The translations under genes and the position numbers were made by a program. A stretch of 64,000 nucleotides of DNA from Oscillospiraceae bacterium (GTDB lineage: Bacteria > Bacillota > Clostridia > Oscillospirales > Oscillospiraceae): contig AP025583.1 of the NCBI GenBank assembly GCA_022846095.1, positions 3,311,279 through 3,375,278 of the forward strand, written 5' to 3'. Shown one piece after another: positions 31,588-39,878 of this stretch. Numbering within the stretch: position 1 is the stretch's first letter; each line of letters starts with the position of its first letter. The notes beneath the pieces are model-generated. The model saw only the letters and a program-made list of their open reading frames with translations. It did not search any database and had not been told where the DNA came from.

Positions 31588-33945
31588 ATGGCAGCATTGT
31601 TTTCCAATGTACTGGAGATTTCCCTCTCCCTGTCCGCCCTCATCGCCCTGCTGCTCCTGGCCCGGCCCCTGCTGCAAAAGCGCTACCGGGCCAAATGGGC
31701 CTACTGGGCCTGGCTCCTGCTGGCCCTGCGGCTGGTTATCCCGTTTAACCCGTCCCTGCCCCAGCCCCCGGTGCGCGTGGCCCCCACCGATCTGGCGGTC
31801 GTCTACCGCCCGGAGCGCGGCCTTGCCATGGATCGGGTCGTCGCCGTGACGGGCGAAACGCAACTGCTGGAATCCGAGGTGCTCTCCTGCGCCGCCCCGG
31901 CGCCCGGCGCGCCCAGGCCGACCGTTTTCCGCGTCCACCACGCCGCCGCCCTGCTCTGGGCGGCGGGTGGCCTGGGCTTCCTGGGCTGGCACCTGATGGC
32001 CTACGCCCGCTTCCGCAGACGGATCCGCCGCTGGATTGGCCCCGTGGCCGACGGCGAAGTGTCGGCCCGCTTCGAGGCCCTGCGCGCCGGGGCGGGGGTG
32101 CGCCGTCTGGCGCTGGCCCGCTGCCCGGCGGTTTCCTCCCCCATGGTCACGGGCTTCCTCCGCCCCGTGCTGCTCCTGCCCGCGGCACACTTCTCCCCCC
32201 GGGCCCTGGACGCAATTTTCCGCCACGAGCTGGTCCACGCCAGGCGCCATGATATTTGGTACAAGCTGCTCCTCCTCCTGGCCCGCTGCGTCCACTGGTT
32301 CAACCCCCTGGTGCACCTCATGGCCCGCCGGGCGGGCCGGGACCTGGAGATCGCCTGCGACGAGGCCGTGGTTGCCGGGCGGGACGGGGCCTTCCGCCGG
32401 GACTACGGCCGGGCCGTGCTGGACGCGGTGGAATGCGCCGGGGACGAGCGCGCCCCCCTCACCACCTACTTTAAAGGAGGCCGGAACACCATGCTGGAGC
32501 GTTTGAAAGCCATCCTCTCCACCCTGCCCAAGCGCCGGGGGATCGCCCTGCTCTGTCTGCTGGCGGTGCTGGTCTCCACCGTGGCCGCCGCCTGCGGCGT
32601 GGGCCGCACCCCCGCCGACGCCGGGGCCGTGGCCGCGGATTACTACACCCTCACCGCGCCCGCCGCCACGCGGGAGGTCTCCTACTCCGGGGACGGCGGG
32701 GCCCGCTTCACCGCCGGGGACGCGGTGCTGGGCGGGGTGGACCTGATCCCGGTGGACGACTACTCGTCCGTGCTCGAGATCTACTACGATTTGGACCGCA
32801 TCCCCGTCCAACCGGGCGGCGGCAGGCAGCTCAGCGACGAATACCTGCTGGATACCCCCCGCTTCTCCGCCGTCCTGGGAGAGGGCGCCGTGCTGGAATG
32901 CGAGATCTTCCCGGAGGATTCCGGCTGGGCGGATTCCTGGACCCTCACGATGGAGCACGCGGACGGCATGCGGCGGCTCCACTACCTCTACCACCCCTCC
33001 CCCCTCCTGTTCTGCGACCTGTGGTACGATCTGGAGCAGGTGGACGGAGAGGCCGCCCAGGCGAGCGCCGACACCTTCCGCTTCGGCGCCCAGTTCACCC
33101 CCAGCCCCGACGGCGCCAAGGCTGTCTCCTTCTATCAGACCCAGTATTTCCTGTGGGATCTGACCGGGGAGACCCCCGCGCTTACGTTAAACCAGGCAAG
33201 CTCGGGCGGCATCCGGGGCGGCCACGGCCCACTCTCCCTCTCCGACCCGCTCTGGTCCCCCGACGGGGAGAAGGTCGCCCTCACCGCCGCCGCCGGAGGG
33301 ATTACCACCTTCTGCTTCCCCGTCGATCTGGGGCCCTTCTACCCCGAGTGGCATTCCCGGGGGGACAACGGGGTGGCGGATCTGGTCGTGGAGGCGCTGG
33401 GCAAGCCCTTCACCCTGCCCTCGGGCACCGTCCGCGCCTGCGTGCCTCTATCCTGGGCGGAGGACGGCTCCGCCCTCCAGTTCTCCTACGAGCTGGTGGA
33501 CGCCGACGGCACCCTCCAGAGCGGCACCGCCTGGTACGCCATGGCGGACACGGACGGAGGCCCCGTCTTCGACGCGGCGGCCAACCCGCCCCAGCCCCTG
33601 CTGGAAGGCCCCCTGCGCGGAGGCGGGCTCTTTCTGACGGACGGGGACGTACAGGTCTACGGGTTACTGGCCCTGCCCGAGTGGCCCCGGACCCCGTCGG
33701 AGGGCGCGCCCGCGTATGCGTTCACCTACGGCGGCGGGGCGGCGGGCGCCCTGGAGCTGGCTTCGCTGCCCGCGGACCTGGAGATTGGCGCGGACGGCCT
33801 CTACCACCGCGCGGAGGAGGGCATGGACGCGTGGTACTACCTCCTGCCGGGGGCGGAGCCGGCGGCCCGTTTCACCTGGCGCGCCGACCAGCCCGAGCTG
33901 GGGGCCTTCCTCGCCCGGCATATCACTTTTTTTACAGTCGGATAA
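31588..33945 (+). CDS. BlaR1-like M56 membrane metalloprotease with non-PBP sensor domain (copy 2)
   Basis: 785 aa; ATG 31588 directly follows the stop of copy 1 with GGAAGGAGG upstream. The M56 half (residues 1-325) is almost the same as in copy 1, with H-E-L-V-H at 213-217, and is interrupted by one divergent proline-rich loop (residues ~55-115). The extracellular half is shorter and diverged but related: 'TPSPDGAKAVSFYQTQYFLWDLTGETPAL' and 'DPLWSPDGEKVALTAAAGG' match the equivalent units of copy 1. Tandem duplication followed by change of the sensor is the simplest origin. Both proteases could act on the single BlaI-type repressor, giving two inputs to one switch. Confidence 0.85.
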   Translation: MAALFSNVLEISLSLSALIALLLLARPLLQKRYRAKWAYWAWLLLALRLVIPFNPSLPQPPVRVAPTDLAVVYRPERGLAMDRVVAVTGETQLLESEVLSCAAPAPGAPRPTVFRVHHAAALLWAAGGLGFLGWHLMAYARFRRRIRRWIGPVADGEVSARFEALRAGAGVRRLALARCPAVSSPMVTGFLRPVLLLPAAHFSPRALDAIFRHELVHARRHDIWYKLLLLLARCVHWFNPLVHLMARRAGRDLEIACDEAVVAGRDGAFRRDYGRAVLDAVECAGDERAPLTTYFKGGRNTMLERLKAILSTLPKRRGIALLCLLAVLVSTVAAACGVGRTPADAGAVAADYYTLTAPAATREVSYSGDGGARFTAGDAVLGGVDLIPVDDYSSVLEIYYDLDRIPVQPGGGRQLSDEYLLDTPRFSAVLGEGAVLECEIFPEDSGWADSWTLTMEHADGMRRLHYLYHPSPLLFCDLWYDLEQVDGEAAQASADTFRFGAQFTPSPDGAKAVSFYQTQYFLWDLTGETPALTLNQASSGGIRGGHGPLSLSDPLWSPDGEKVALTAAAGGITTFCFPVDLGPFYPEWHSRGDNGVADLVVEALGKPFTLPSGTVRACVPLSWAEDGSALQFSYELVDADGTLQSGTAWYAMADTDGGPVFDAAANPPQPLLEGPLRGGGLFLTDGDVQVYGLLALPEWPRTPSEGAPAYAFTYGGGAAGALELASLPADLEIGADGLYHRAEEGMDAWYYLLPGAEPAARFTWRADQPELGAFLARHITFFTVG

Positions 33946-33955
33946 CCGCAAAAAA

Positions 33956-33994
33956 AGCGGGGACGGTTCCTTTCAAACCGTCCCCGCTCTTTTT
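33956..33994. terminator. bidirectional terminator, overlapping the 2-hydroxyacid dehydrogenase stop codon
   Basis: AGCGGGGACGGTT / AACCGTCCCCGCT with 7-base loop CCTTTCA, flanked by A-run and T-run. It serves the M56 operon and the converging sugar operon. The stop codon of the dehydrogenase (33973-33975) lies in the loop, so its last codons form one arm. Confidence 0.85.
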
Positions 33995-34944
33995 TGTGCC
34001 CTACACGGCAGGCCCGCCGACAGCGCCTTGAGCAGATTTTGGGCCGCCATAAGGCCCATCTGCTCCACGGCGCCCACCGTGGAGGCGGCGCAGTGGGACC
34101 CCATGATCAGGTTGTCCAGCCCGTACAGCTCCGGGTCCTCCGGCGGCTCCTGGGAGAAGGCGTCCACCCCCGCAGCGTAGATCTCCCCCTCCCGCAGGGC
34201 GCGCACCAGGGCTCGCTCGTCCACAATGCCGCCCCGGGCGGTGTTGACCAGCACGGCGGTGGGCTTCATGGCGCGCAGCTGTTCCCAGCCGATCATCCCT
34301 CGGGTCTCGCCGGTCAGCGGCAGATGGATGGAAACAAAGTCACAGGCGCGGAGGATCTCCTCCGGCCCGGCACGGCGGATATGGTTTTCCGCCGCGTAGG
34401 CCTCGTCCCAGTACACGTCGTAGGCCAGCACCGTCATGCCGAACCCCTGGGCCCGCCGCGCCACTCCCTTGCCGATGGCGCCCAGGCCCAGGATCCCCAA
34501 GGTCTTGCCGTACAGGTCCAGGGCGGTGATTTTCCCCCAATCCCGGCGGCGGCAGCGCCCGTCTATCTCCACCAGGCGGCGGGCGCAGGCCGTCATCAGC
34601 GCGAACGCGTAGTCGGCCACCGCGTCGGCGTTGGCCCCCACGGTGGTGGAGACCGGAATACCCAGCGCCTGCGCCCGGGCCAGGTCGATATTGTCGGTGC
34701 CCACGCCGTACTTGGAGATGGCCCGCAGCCGCCCGGCGCAGGCCAGGACCTCCGCGTTCAGCGGGTCCACGCCCACGATGATCCCCGCCGCGTCGGCGAT
34801 ATGGAGCTTCATCTCCTCCTGGGTGAGGATGCGCCCCACCGGGTTGAGCACCACCTCATACCCCGCCTCCTCCAGCAGCGCTATGGGCGAGCGGTCCGCC
34901 TTGCCAAAGGAGCGGGGGGTGGCCAGAATCTTTTCCACCGCCAT
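33973..34944 (-). CDS. D-isomer-specific 2-hydroxyacid dehydrogenase (phosphoglycerate-dehydrogenase-like)
   Basis: 323 aa from ATG 34944, with GGGGGG upstream, 7 bp after the aldolase stop. NAD fold 'GILGLGAIGKGVARRAQGFGM' around residues 148-168. The catalytic residues are in the usual places: Arg in 'VNTARGGIVDE', Glu in 'FSQEPPEDPEL' and His in 'GSHCAAST'. Such enzymes reduce 2-keto acids or oxidise D-2-hydroxyacids. It is the last gene of the leftward sugar operon, next to a KDPG-type aldolase that would release pyruvate or glyoxylate, so a role in keto acid or sugar-acid metabolism fits. The C-terminal tail 'RAQKRAGTV' is encoded inside the terminator stem and is probably not conserved. 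Confidence 0.88.
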   Translation of the reverse strand: MAVEKILATPRSFGKADRSPIALLEEAGYEVVLNPVGRILTQEEMKLHIADAAGIIVGVDPLNAEVLACAGRLRAISKYGVGTDNIDLARAQALGIPVSTTVGANADAVADYAFALMTACARRLVEIDGRCRRRDWGKITALDLYGKTLGILGLGAIGKGVARRAQGFGMTVLAYDVYWDEAYAAENHIRRAGPEEILRACDFVSIHLPLTGETRGMIGWEQLRAMKPTAVLVNTARGGIVDERALVRALREGEIYAAGVDAFSQEPPEDPELYGLDNLIMGSHCAASTVGAVEQMGLMAAQNLLKALSAGLPCRAQKRAGTV

Positions 34945-34951
34945 CCCCCCG

Positions 34952-35593
34952 TCAGGCCCGCGCGGCCCGGATCTTCTCCAGGAAAATCCGGGCGGTGGCG
35001 GTAATCTGGGCGTAGTCCCCCGTCCGGGCGCCCTTGGTGAGGGAGGAGCCCGCGCCCACGGCCGCCGCGCCGCTCTTGATCCACAGGTCCACGTTGTCCG
35101 CGTCCACGCCCCCGGTGGGCATAAACGCCACCTGGGGCAGGGGGCCCTTCAGGGCCTTGATCATGCCGGGGCCGAAGGCGTCGCCCGGGAAGAGCTTGAG
35201 GATGTCCGCCCCCGCCTCCAGGGCCGCGACGGCCTCGGTCACCGTCATGACCCCGGGCATGACGGGCACGGCGTAGCGGTTGCACAGGCGGATGGTCTCC
35301 AGGCTCAGGCCCGGGGAGACGACATACTGGGCCCCCGCCAGGATGGCGGTGCGGGCGGTCTCCGGGTCCAGGACGGTGCCCGCCCCCACAATAAAGCCGG
35401 TGCCCTGGTAGCGCTTGGCCAGGCTCTCGATGATGGCGCTGGCGCCGGGCACGGTGTAGGTGATCTCCAGCCCCGCCACGCCGCCCTCGGCGCAGGCCTC
35501 CGCAATGCGGGTGCCCTGGTCCTCGTTCTCTGCGCGGACCACGGCCACCAGGCCGCAGCCCGTGATTTTATCCAATACCGTCCATTTATTCAC
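34952..35593 (-). CDS. eda: KDPG/KHG-type aldolase
   Basis: 213 aa from ATG 35593. TIM-barrel class I aldolase of the Eda family: 'LVAVVRAENEDQGTRIAEACAEGGVAGLEITYTVP' with Arg and Glu of the active site, 'FIVGAGTVLDPETARTAILAGAQYVVSPGL', and the Schiff-base Lys in 'ILKLFPGDAFGP'; then 'FMPTGGVDADNV'. The family cleaves 2-keto-3-deoxy-6-phosphogluconate or 4-hydroxy-2-oxoglutarate and related 2-keto-3-deoxy acids to pyruvate (or glyoxylate) plus an aldehyde. No matching dehydratase gene (Edd or uronate type) is in the window, so the substrate in this operon is open. Confidence 0.92.
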   Translation of the reverse strand: MNKWTVLDKITGCGLVAVVRAENEDQGTRIAEACAEGGVAGLEITYTVPGASAIIESLAKRYQGTGFIVGAGTVLDPETARTAILAGAQYVVSPGLSLETIRLCNRYAVPVMPGVMTVTEAVAALEAGADILKLFPGDAFGPGMIKALKGPLPQVAFMPTGGVDADNVDLWIKSGAAAVGAGSSLTKGARTGDYAQITATARIFLEKIRAARA

Positions 35594-35596
35594 AGT

Positions 35597-36181
35597 CTAC
35601 TCCGCCCTCCATTTTGGATTTTCCACAATCTGCGGCCTGCCGTCAGGCCCCTCCACCACGAGGCGGCGGTAGCCCTTCTGCTCAATGGTGCCGTAGTCGT
35701 GCCCCGCGTCGCTGCGGAACACAAAGAAGGTTACCAGCGGCTCCCGGCCCGTGTTGATGCTCCGGTGGGCCCAGCGGGGCGGCACGTACAGCGCCCGGCC
35801 GGGGCTCAGCGGCTCGGCCCGCCACTCCCCCTCCGGGGTCTCCATCAGCATATAACCCTCGCCGGACAGGGTGTAGTAGACCTCGGCCGTCTCCAATATC
35901 TCGTGGAAATGGCCCTTGGTCATAAAGTACTCGTCTCCCACCCTGCCGGGGTAGCAGATGGAGGTGCCGAAGAGCAGATCCCCGGAGGTCTGGGGGAGCT
36001 TGAGCTCGTAGAACTCGTAGACCAGCGGATCCCCGGCCTCCACCATGGCCCGGAGGGCCTCGTCGTCCCGGTACATGCCCGCCATGCGGGACAGGTGCCG
36101 CTTGGTGCTCTCGCACTCCCCCGAAAGCCCCGTTTTCAGATCGAAGCCCAGGGTAAAGGGCAAATTCTCATATGCAAACAT
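35597..36181 (-). CDS. cupin-type glucose-6-phosphate isomerase (archaeal/PfPGI family)
   Basis: 194 aa from ATG 36181; GTGAGGG lies close upstream and overlaps the previous stop. The cupin metal site of PfPGI-type isomerases is visible: H-x-H in 'TKGHFHEILETAEVYYTLSGEGYML' with the following Glu, and the last His in 'PPRWAHRSINTG'. Length equals the family norm. These metal-dependent enzymes interconvert glucose-6-phosphate and fructose-6-phosphate and are unrelated to the common PGI. In an operon with sugar kinase, aldolases and transporter, it probably isomerises a phosphorylated sugar that is not necessarily glucose-6-phosphate. Confidence 0.88.
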   Translation of the reverse strand: MFAYENLPFTLGFDLKTGLSGECESTKRHLSRMAGMYRDDEALRAMVEAGDPLVYEFYELKLPQTSGDLLFGTSICYPGRVGDEYFMTKGHFHEILETAEVYYTLSGEGYMLMETPEGEWRAEPLSPGRALYVPPRWAHRSINTGREPLVTFFVFRSDAGHDYGTIEQKGYRRLVVEGPDGRPQIVENPKWRAE

Positions 36182-36186
36182 TTCCC

Positions 36187-37134
36187 TCACCCCTTCATCC
36201 CGCGGGCCAGGCGCTCGCAGCACGCGAAGCGCTCCCCGGTGATGTCGATATGGAATACCTCGGCGATGACCTGGGTCCAGCCGTGGATGAAGTAGGTCCA
36301 GCCGTCCTCCACCTGCAGGTGCTTTTCCTCCGCCTGGCGCAGGGCGTCCGCCATAAATTGGCGCTCCCCCCGGTAGTTGAGCTCCCAAACCACGCAGTGC
36401 TCCGGGTAGACACAGCCCGCCGTCAGCGGAGAGCCGGGGCGGTCCTTGCCCAGGCCGGTGGCGTTGACCACCAGGGAATAGGGCTTCAGCCCGGCCAGCA
36501 CCCGGTCGCTGATCTCCGGCTGGGGCGAGAGGATATACTCGGCGGGCACGTCCGGGTTAATGAGGGCGTTGATGCGCCTGATTTCGTCCAGCCGGGGCTG
36601 GGAGCGGTTGCACACCACCACCCGTGCGGGCACGTTGGCCCCGTTCTCCTTTTTCATGAGGTAGGAACAGATGGAGATGGCGCTCCCCCCCGCCCCCATA
36701 ATGAACAGCTCCCCGCCGTGCTCCGCCCAGAAGCCAGCGGGCAGGAAGGCGTCCATGGTCAGGCCGCTGGAGATGGGGTCCTTGGCGTACCCCTCCAGCC
36801 GCCCGTCCTTTTTGGAGATGGAGGACAGCTCCCCAAACATGGCCGCGTAGGGGTCCAAATACTCAAAGAGGTCCTTGCTGGCGTTATAGAGGTCTATTTT
36901 GTGCGTGGTGACCAGCGCCCCCATGGAGAGGGGGTCGCGCTTGATAAACTCCACCACCTGCCGGTAATCCTCCGCCGGGGCGTGGATGGGCAGATCGATG
37001 CCCTTGATGACGGTATCCGCCAAATCCAGGGCCTCCTTGGCCCAGCGGGGGTAGACCTTCATGATGGAGGACTGCCCGGTGGTGACGCCGATAAAATACA
37101 GCGTGCGCTGCGTGGCGGGCTCAGGTAAGTTCAT
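36187..37134 (-). CDS. shikimate-dehydrogenase-like oxidoreductase of unknown substrate
   Basis: 315 aa from ATG 37134 with AGGAGAG upstream. The shikimate/quinate dehydrogenase fold is recognisable: 'FIGVTTGQSSIMKVYPRWAKEAL', the catalytic Lys in 'GALVTTHKIDLY', a glycine-rich NAD(P) motif 'FIMGAGGSAISICSYLM', and 'SLVVNATGLGKDRPGSPL', the usual N-A-T-x-G-x substrate/cofactor loop. The protein is longer than AroE (about 280). Its place in an inducible sugar operon, away from aromatic biosynthesis genes, argues against a housekeeping AroE. A polyol or cyclitol-type substrate is possible, but this is inference. Confidence 0.78.
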   Translation of the reverse strand: MNLPEPATQRTLYFIGVTTGQSSIMKVYPRWAKEALDLADTVIKGIDLPIHAPAEDYRQVVEFIKRDPLSMGALVTTHKIDLYNASKDLFEYLDPYAAMFGELSSISKKDGRLEGYAKDPISSGLTMDAFLPAGFWAEHGGELFIMGAGGSAISICSYLMKKENGANVPARVVVCNRSQPRLDEIRRINALINPDVPAEYILSPQPEISDRVLAGLKPYSLVVNATGLGKDRPGSPLTAGCVYPEHCVVWELNYRGERQFMADALRQAEEKHLQVEDGWTYFIHGWTQVIAEVFHIDITGERFACCERLARGMKG

Positions 37135-37168
37135 AGGCGGTATCTCTCCTTCTCAAAAACAGTTTTTT

Positions 37169-38677
37169 CTATCCGTTGAACGCAAGCTGGAGCACGGCGT
37201 CTTCCGTAATCGCCTCGTCGGACAGTTCGCCCACAATCGTGCCGTTTTTCATAACCAGCACACGATCGCACTGTTCCACAATTTCCTGCAGCTCCGAGGA
37301 GACGATCAGGATGCTCTTGCCCTCTTCCCGCCTGAGTGTCTGTAAAATCTTGTATATTTCCGATTTTGCGCCCACATCCACGCCCTTTGTCGGCTCATCC
37401 ATAATCAGCACACGGGGTTCGATGGAAAGGCACTTCGATATGACTACCTTTTGCTGATTTCCTCCGCTGAGGTCGCGAACCATCTGCTGGCTACCGGAGC
37501 ACTTGATTTGAAGCCTCTGCACATACGTTGCGCTGAGCGTCCGAAGCAGCCCGCCTTTGATCAGTCCCAGGAAATTGCAAATATCCCCGGCGTGGATGGA
37601 CGCAATATTATCCGAGATGTTAAAGTTCATAAACAGCCCAACGTGTTTTCTATCCTCCGGCAGCATCGCCAGGCCCTGCCGGATCGCGGCCCGGGTATTT
37701 TTCCCATGGTACTGCGCGCCAAACAGCTCGATCTGTCCGCTCTGCTGCGGGTGGAGGCCATAGATGGTCTCCATTACCTCCGTCCGGCCCGATCCGTCCA
37801 GACCGTAGAAGCCCAGGATTTCCCCTTTGTAGAGCCGGAAATTGATGTCGCGTACCTGCTTGCCGCGGTTCAGCGCCCGAACCTCAAGCGCAACCTCGGC
37901 GTCCGGCCTAAACCGCTCCTTCCGGCAGGCCCCGCCGGCCAGGGGCTCGTCGGGGGCCCTTCCGACGATAAGCGAGATTATTTTATCCGGAGAGGTGCCG
38001 TCCTTCCGGAACGTCCCCAGATATTCTCCGTTGCGCATCACGCTGATCCGATCGCTGATCCGAAAAACCTCTTCCATGCGGTGTGAGATAAAGAGGATCG
38101 CCACCCCCTCACTTTTGAGCTGATTTACGATGGAAAAAAGCTTATCCGTCTCCTTTGCCGTCAGGGAAGACGTTGGCTCATCCAATATCAGCACCTCGGC
38201 GTGGGTGGAGATTGCCTTCGATATTTCCACAAGCTGCATCTGGGCGGTGCTCAGTTCGCTTATCTTTTTATGTACGTCAATCTCCAGGCCCAGCTCATCC
38301 AGCTTTGCCTGCGCCTGCTGTGTCATGCGCTTCCAGTCCAGGCTCAGGCCGCGGCGCAGCTCTCTGCCCAGGAAAATATTCTCCACCACGGTGAGGTTCG
38401 GGCACAGCTTCAGCTCCTGATAAACCGTGGAAATCCCCTTGCTCTTTGCTATAAGCGGGCTTGGGAAGCGCGTCGGAACGCCATGGTATAAAATCTCCCC
38501 GCCGTCCGGCTCGTACATGCCGGAGAGCATGTTCATCAACGTCGATTTGCCGGCGCCGTTTTCCCCAATCAGTGTATGGACCTCACCCTTTTCAATGGAA
38601 AAGCAGACATTTTTCACTGCATGGATACCAGAAAAGTGTTTATCAATATTTTTAAATTCGATTATGATATCCGCCAT
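37169..38677 (-). CDS. Rbs/Mgl-type sugar ABC transporter ATP-binding protein
   Basis: 502 aa from ATG 38677, with AAAGGTGAT upstream; an earlier in-frame ATG lacks a ribosome site. Two ABC domains: Walker A 'GENGAGKST', signature 'LSTAQMQLVEISKAIS', Walker B '[12 protein letters not shown]' in the first; 'GLDGSGRTE', '[15 protein letters not shown]', 'VLIMDEPTKGVDVG' in the second. It works with the permease and binding protein directly upstream to import the substrate of this catabolic operon. Base composition is less GC-rich than in the mglA gene at 12132-13631, so the two ATPases are not recent copies of each other. Confidence 0.93.
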   Translation of the reverse strand: MADIIIEFKNIDKHFSGIHAVKNVCFSIEKGEVHTLIGENGAGKSTLMNMLSGMYEPDGGEILYHGVPTRFPSPLIAKSKGISTVYQELKLCPNLTVVENIFLGRELRRGLSLDWKRMTQQAQAKLDELGLEIDVHKKISELSTAQMQLVEISKAISTHAEVLILDEPTSSLTAKETDKLFSIVNQLKSEGVAILFISHRMEEVFRISDRISVMRNGEYLGTFRKDGTSPDKIISLIVGRAPDEPLAGGACRKERFRPDAEVALEVRALNRGKQVRDINFRLYKGEILGFYGLDGSGRTEVMETIYGLHPQQSGQIELFGAQYHGKNTRAAIRQGLAMLPEDRKHVGLFMNFNISDNIASIHAGDICNFLGLIKGGLLRTLSATYVQRLQIKCSGSQQMVRDLSGGNQQKVVISKCLSIEPRVLIMDEPTKGVDVGAKSEIYKILQTLRREEGKSILIVSSELQEIVEQCDRVLVMKNGTIVGELSDEAITEDAVLQLAFNG

Positions 38678-38712
38678 GCCCGTATCACCTTTTTTCATGA
38701 GCGTCTTTACGC

Positions 38713-39732
38713 TTACTGCCGCTTCTTATTTCGCCTGAGGTCGAATGCAACCACAACGATAATCAGAATTCCAATCACAACCGTCTGCGCGTGTGCATTC
38801 ACGCCCATCAGGACCAGTCCGTTTTTCAAAATGCCCATGATTAAAACACCGATAACGGTTCCTATCACGGTGCCGGCGCCGCCGGTTGGAATCGCGCCGC
38901 CGATAATCGCCGCGGCGATTACCTCAAGCTCCATTCCGCTGCCCATCGTCCCCTGCACCGTGTGCATAAAGGAAAAATTGAGCAGGCCGGTCAGGCCGCA
39001 GAGAAACCCCAAAATCATGTAGGCGATTAGGTTGACCTTTTTCTCGTTGATCCCCGAGGCCTTCGCCGCGTCCGGGCTGCCGCCCACCGCTCTCATGCGG
39101 AACCCCAGAATGGATTTGTGAAAGAAAAAGTAGCCTATCACGGCCAGGACCAGAAAGAAAATAGACAGGGACGGCACCACGCCCACCACGCCGCCGCCCA
39201 TACCGAAGAAGGCCGGGAGGCTTTCAGGATCCGGGACGGGGTCGCGGTCCAGCGAAATAATCATCCCCTTGCTTAGGAGCAGCGCCAGACCCCGCGCAAT
39301 ATTCATGGTCCCCATCGTTGCAATGAAGGGCGGAATCTTCAAATACCCTATTACGAAACCATTGACCAGTCCGAACACGGCGCCCAGCAGCAGTCCGAGC
39401 GCACAGGCAATCCAGACGGGTACGCCCTCTTGGGTCATCAAAAGCGCGGAGACGGTGGCGCAGACGGCGTAGACGGCTCCCACTGAGATGTCGATTCCGC
39501 CGATGGCTATCACAAGGGTCATGCCCAGCGCCTGAATTCCCAGCAGCGAGACCTGTCTGACAATATTCAAAATGTTGGTGGACGTAAAAAAAACGGGCGA
39601 AGCGAAAGAGAAAAAGAGGAACAGCAGACACAGACAGGCCAGGATCCCAATTTCTTTCGCTTTCAGCGCTCTTTTGAACAGAGATGCCGGTTGAAGCTGT
39701 CCGACCGGCTGTTCCTTATGATTTGTTCCCAT
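38713..39732 (-). CDS. Rbs-type sugar ABC transporter permease
   Basis: 339 aa from ATG 39732, with GGAGGTACAT before it. Typical RbsC-family landmarks: 'SLLGIQALGMTLVIAIGGIDISVGAVYAV', 'GFVIGYLKIPPFIATMGTMNIARGLALLLSKG', 'RMRAVGGSPDAAKASGINEKKVNLIAYMILG' and 'ELEVIAAAIIGGAIPTGGAGTVIGTVIG'. About ten membrane segments. Together with the ATPase and binding protein it forms one importer. A strong hairpin separates it from the binding-protein gene. Confidence 0.92.
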   Translation of the reverse strand: MGTNHKEQPVGQLQPASLFKRALKAKEIGILACLCLLFLFFSFASPVFFTSTNILNIVRQVSLLGIQALGMTLVIAIGGIDISVGAVYAVCATVSALLMTQEGVPVWIACALGLLLGAVFGLVNGFVIGYLKIPPFIATMGTMNIARGLALLLSKGMIISLDRDPVPDPESLPAFFGMGGGVVGVVPSLSIFFLVLAVIGYFFFHKSILGFRMRAVGGSPDAAKASGINEKKVNLIAYMILGFLCGLTGLLNFSFMHTVQGTMGSGMELEVIAAAIIGGAIPTGGAGTVIGTVIGVLIMGILKNGLVLMGVNAHAQTVVIGILIIVVVAFDLRRNKKRQ

Positions 39733-39811
39733 ATGTACCTCCATGCGTCTTCAACGGCAGGCGGAGCGGCTGCCGTTCCTCTCTTTGCCGCCGTACCCGG
39801 CGGTTTTTGTC

Positions 39812-39849
39812 CGGCGCGCCGGATCTCCTGGGGGAGATCCGGCGCGCCG
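39812..39849 (-). other. intercistronic mRNA hairpin between binding-protein and permease genes
   Basis: A perfect 17-bp inverted repeat, CGGCGCGCCGGATCTCC and its complement, with loop TGGG. No T-run follows on the minus strand. It matches in position the hairpin after mglB, favouring a role in mRNA stability or partial attenuation. Confidence 0.7.
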
Positions 39850-39878
39850 TCAGTAATTCTATCTGTTTATCGCCGGTT

